Shown here one piece after another: positions 56,785 through 57,410 of a stretch of 57,410 nucleotides of DNA. The notes under the pieces were generated by a model, which searched no databases, was not told the origin of the DNA, and saw nothing but the letters and a program-made list of their open reading frames with translations. The stretch is taken from the NCBI GenBank assembly GCA_015680685.1, contig MNCI01030493.1, positions 12,816 to 70,225 of the forward strand, read 5' to 3'. The stretch is from Gnetum montanum (taxonomy: Eukaryota; Streptophyta; Gnetopsida; Gnetales; Gnetaceae). Position 1 is the first letter of the stretch. Each line of letters begins with the position of its first letter. The position numbers and the translations under genes were made by a program.

Positions 56785-57410
56785 AGTTAGGCACATTCAA
56801 CGTTTGCTTAAGATAATAATATTTAATTACCACCAAGAAGGATTGGAATTCTCAAAAAAGAAAAAAAAAACGCTCGCACCCCAATAGGCCCCACAAATAT
56901 CATATTTCAATCATACGAATCTCATCAACATTACATATCATATTTTACAAGTCCATATCATCCCATACATTACATATATATTAATGTACAATTCATAACC
57001 AAAATCGCATAATTTTGGGAAAATAGACAAAATAACATATCCAAGCTCAATCTTTGAGCTATCTGCCCCACATTTTCACACCGCATAATCATATACACTA
57101 ATCCAACACAAAAATATAGGAAAAAAGGTAAAGACAACCCACCAATTAAAATTGTTATGGTAGAAAGGCCGAAAGAAGTAAAAAATCCTCAAAAAAATTT
57201 AACACTCTCCAATCTAAGTTCAGAGTAAGCAAAACCCATCGAAAGGTTACAATTCTAGAAAAAAGGAGGAAAACTAAAAAAACCCTTGTTTATGTTTCTG
57301 AACTAGAAAAAAAAGGAATGAAACAGACCTAATTTTTATGGGTGGCAGCAAAAAAGAAAAGTGGTAAACATTATAAACTATGTTTTTTTTCCATTATATG
57401 CTTTTCGCAT
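56785..57410. other. Anonymous sequence beyond element D
   Basis: Unrelated to the expected 3' end of the element. No gene or known repeat recognised. Rich in A runs and CATATCAT-like words. Confidence 0.4.

Noticed and set aside
1-57410. Endogenous plant pararetrovirus or other viral integration
   Set aside because: All RT regions assign to Ty3/gypsy, L1 or RTE elements. I see no movement protein, coat protein or viral gene order.
1-57410. CRISPR arrays, bacterial operons, riboswitches or rRNA genes
   Set aside because: No spaced identical repeats with unique spacers, no Shine-Dalgarno-led gene strings and no rRNA-like sequence. The content is that of a plant nuclear genome.

Overview
This is a plant nuclear window, AT-rich and almost wholly built of decayed, nested retroelements. 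One degenerate GC-richer host gene, a class II small-molecule O-methyltransferase (28717-29976), stands out. The retroelement families (Athila/Tat-like Ty3/gypsy, a second Ty3/gypsy lineage, L1-like and RTE-like LINEs, tRNA-derived SINE-like repeats), the sparse gene content and the advanced decay fit a large-genome seed plant. A gymnosperm is my guess, not something the sequence proves. I see no bacterial operons, no CRISPR and no intact protein-coding gene.

Layout. 1-1842: 5' end of a minus-strand Athila/Tat-like element (A), inserted in the 5' LTR of a plus-strand relative (B, 1843-12265). B carries gag, pol, a long spacer with an internal TATA box, an extra 3' ORF (ORF3), a polypurine tract and a 3' LTR. 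12266-20370: mostly anonymous AT-rich DNA with a tandem duplication, SINE-like copies, a poly-C tract and the 3' end of an RTE LINE. 20385-27090: L1-like LINE debris. One L1 is split after its ORF2 start by about 2.5 kb of repeat-rich DNA, which itself hosts a solo Athila/Tat-like LTR. 27495-28440: a 32-bp minisatellite and a retroelement protease relic. 28550-29976: TATA box and O-methyltransferase pseudogene with three exons. 30278-34735: a minus-strand Ty3/gypsy element (C) with an initiator-Met-type primer site, running into a 533-base assembly gap. 35269-56780: a second plus-strand B-type element (D), split at 41747/51824 by a complete minus-strand Athila/Tat-like element (E, 41748-51818) flanked by a perfect 5-bp target duplication. 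56785-57410: anonymous.

How the parts relate. A, B, D, E and the solo LTR share one LTR family and a tRNA-Asp-like primer binding site. Comparing copies shows the direction of decay: glutamine CAG codons became TAG in some copies and CAA in others, as expected for decay of symmetric CHG-methylated sites. B and D carry ORF3 together with an upstream TATA box; E lacks both. Each of the three integrases has lost at least one catalytic acidic residue, in different combinations. Nesting gives a relative order: B before A, D before E, L1 before its insert, and that insert before the solo LTR.

I did not find a new biological system. The items most worth a second look are the ORF3-plus-internal-promoter cassette, the reciprocal CAG decay, the micro-inversion at a deletion junction in B, and the methyltransferase pseudogene whose catalytic His position reads Asn.
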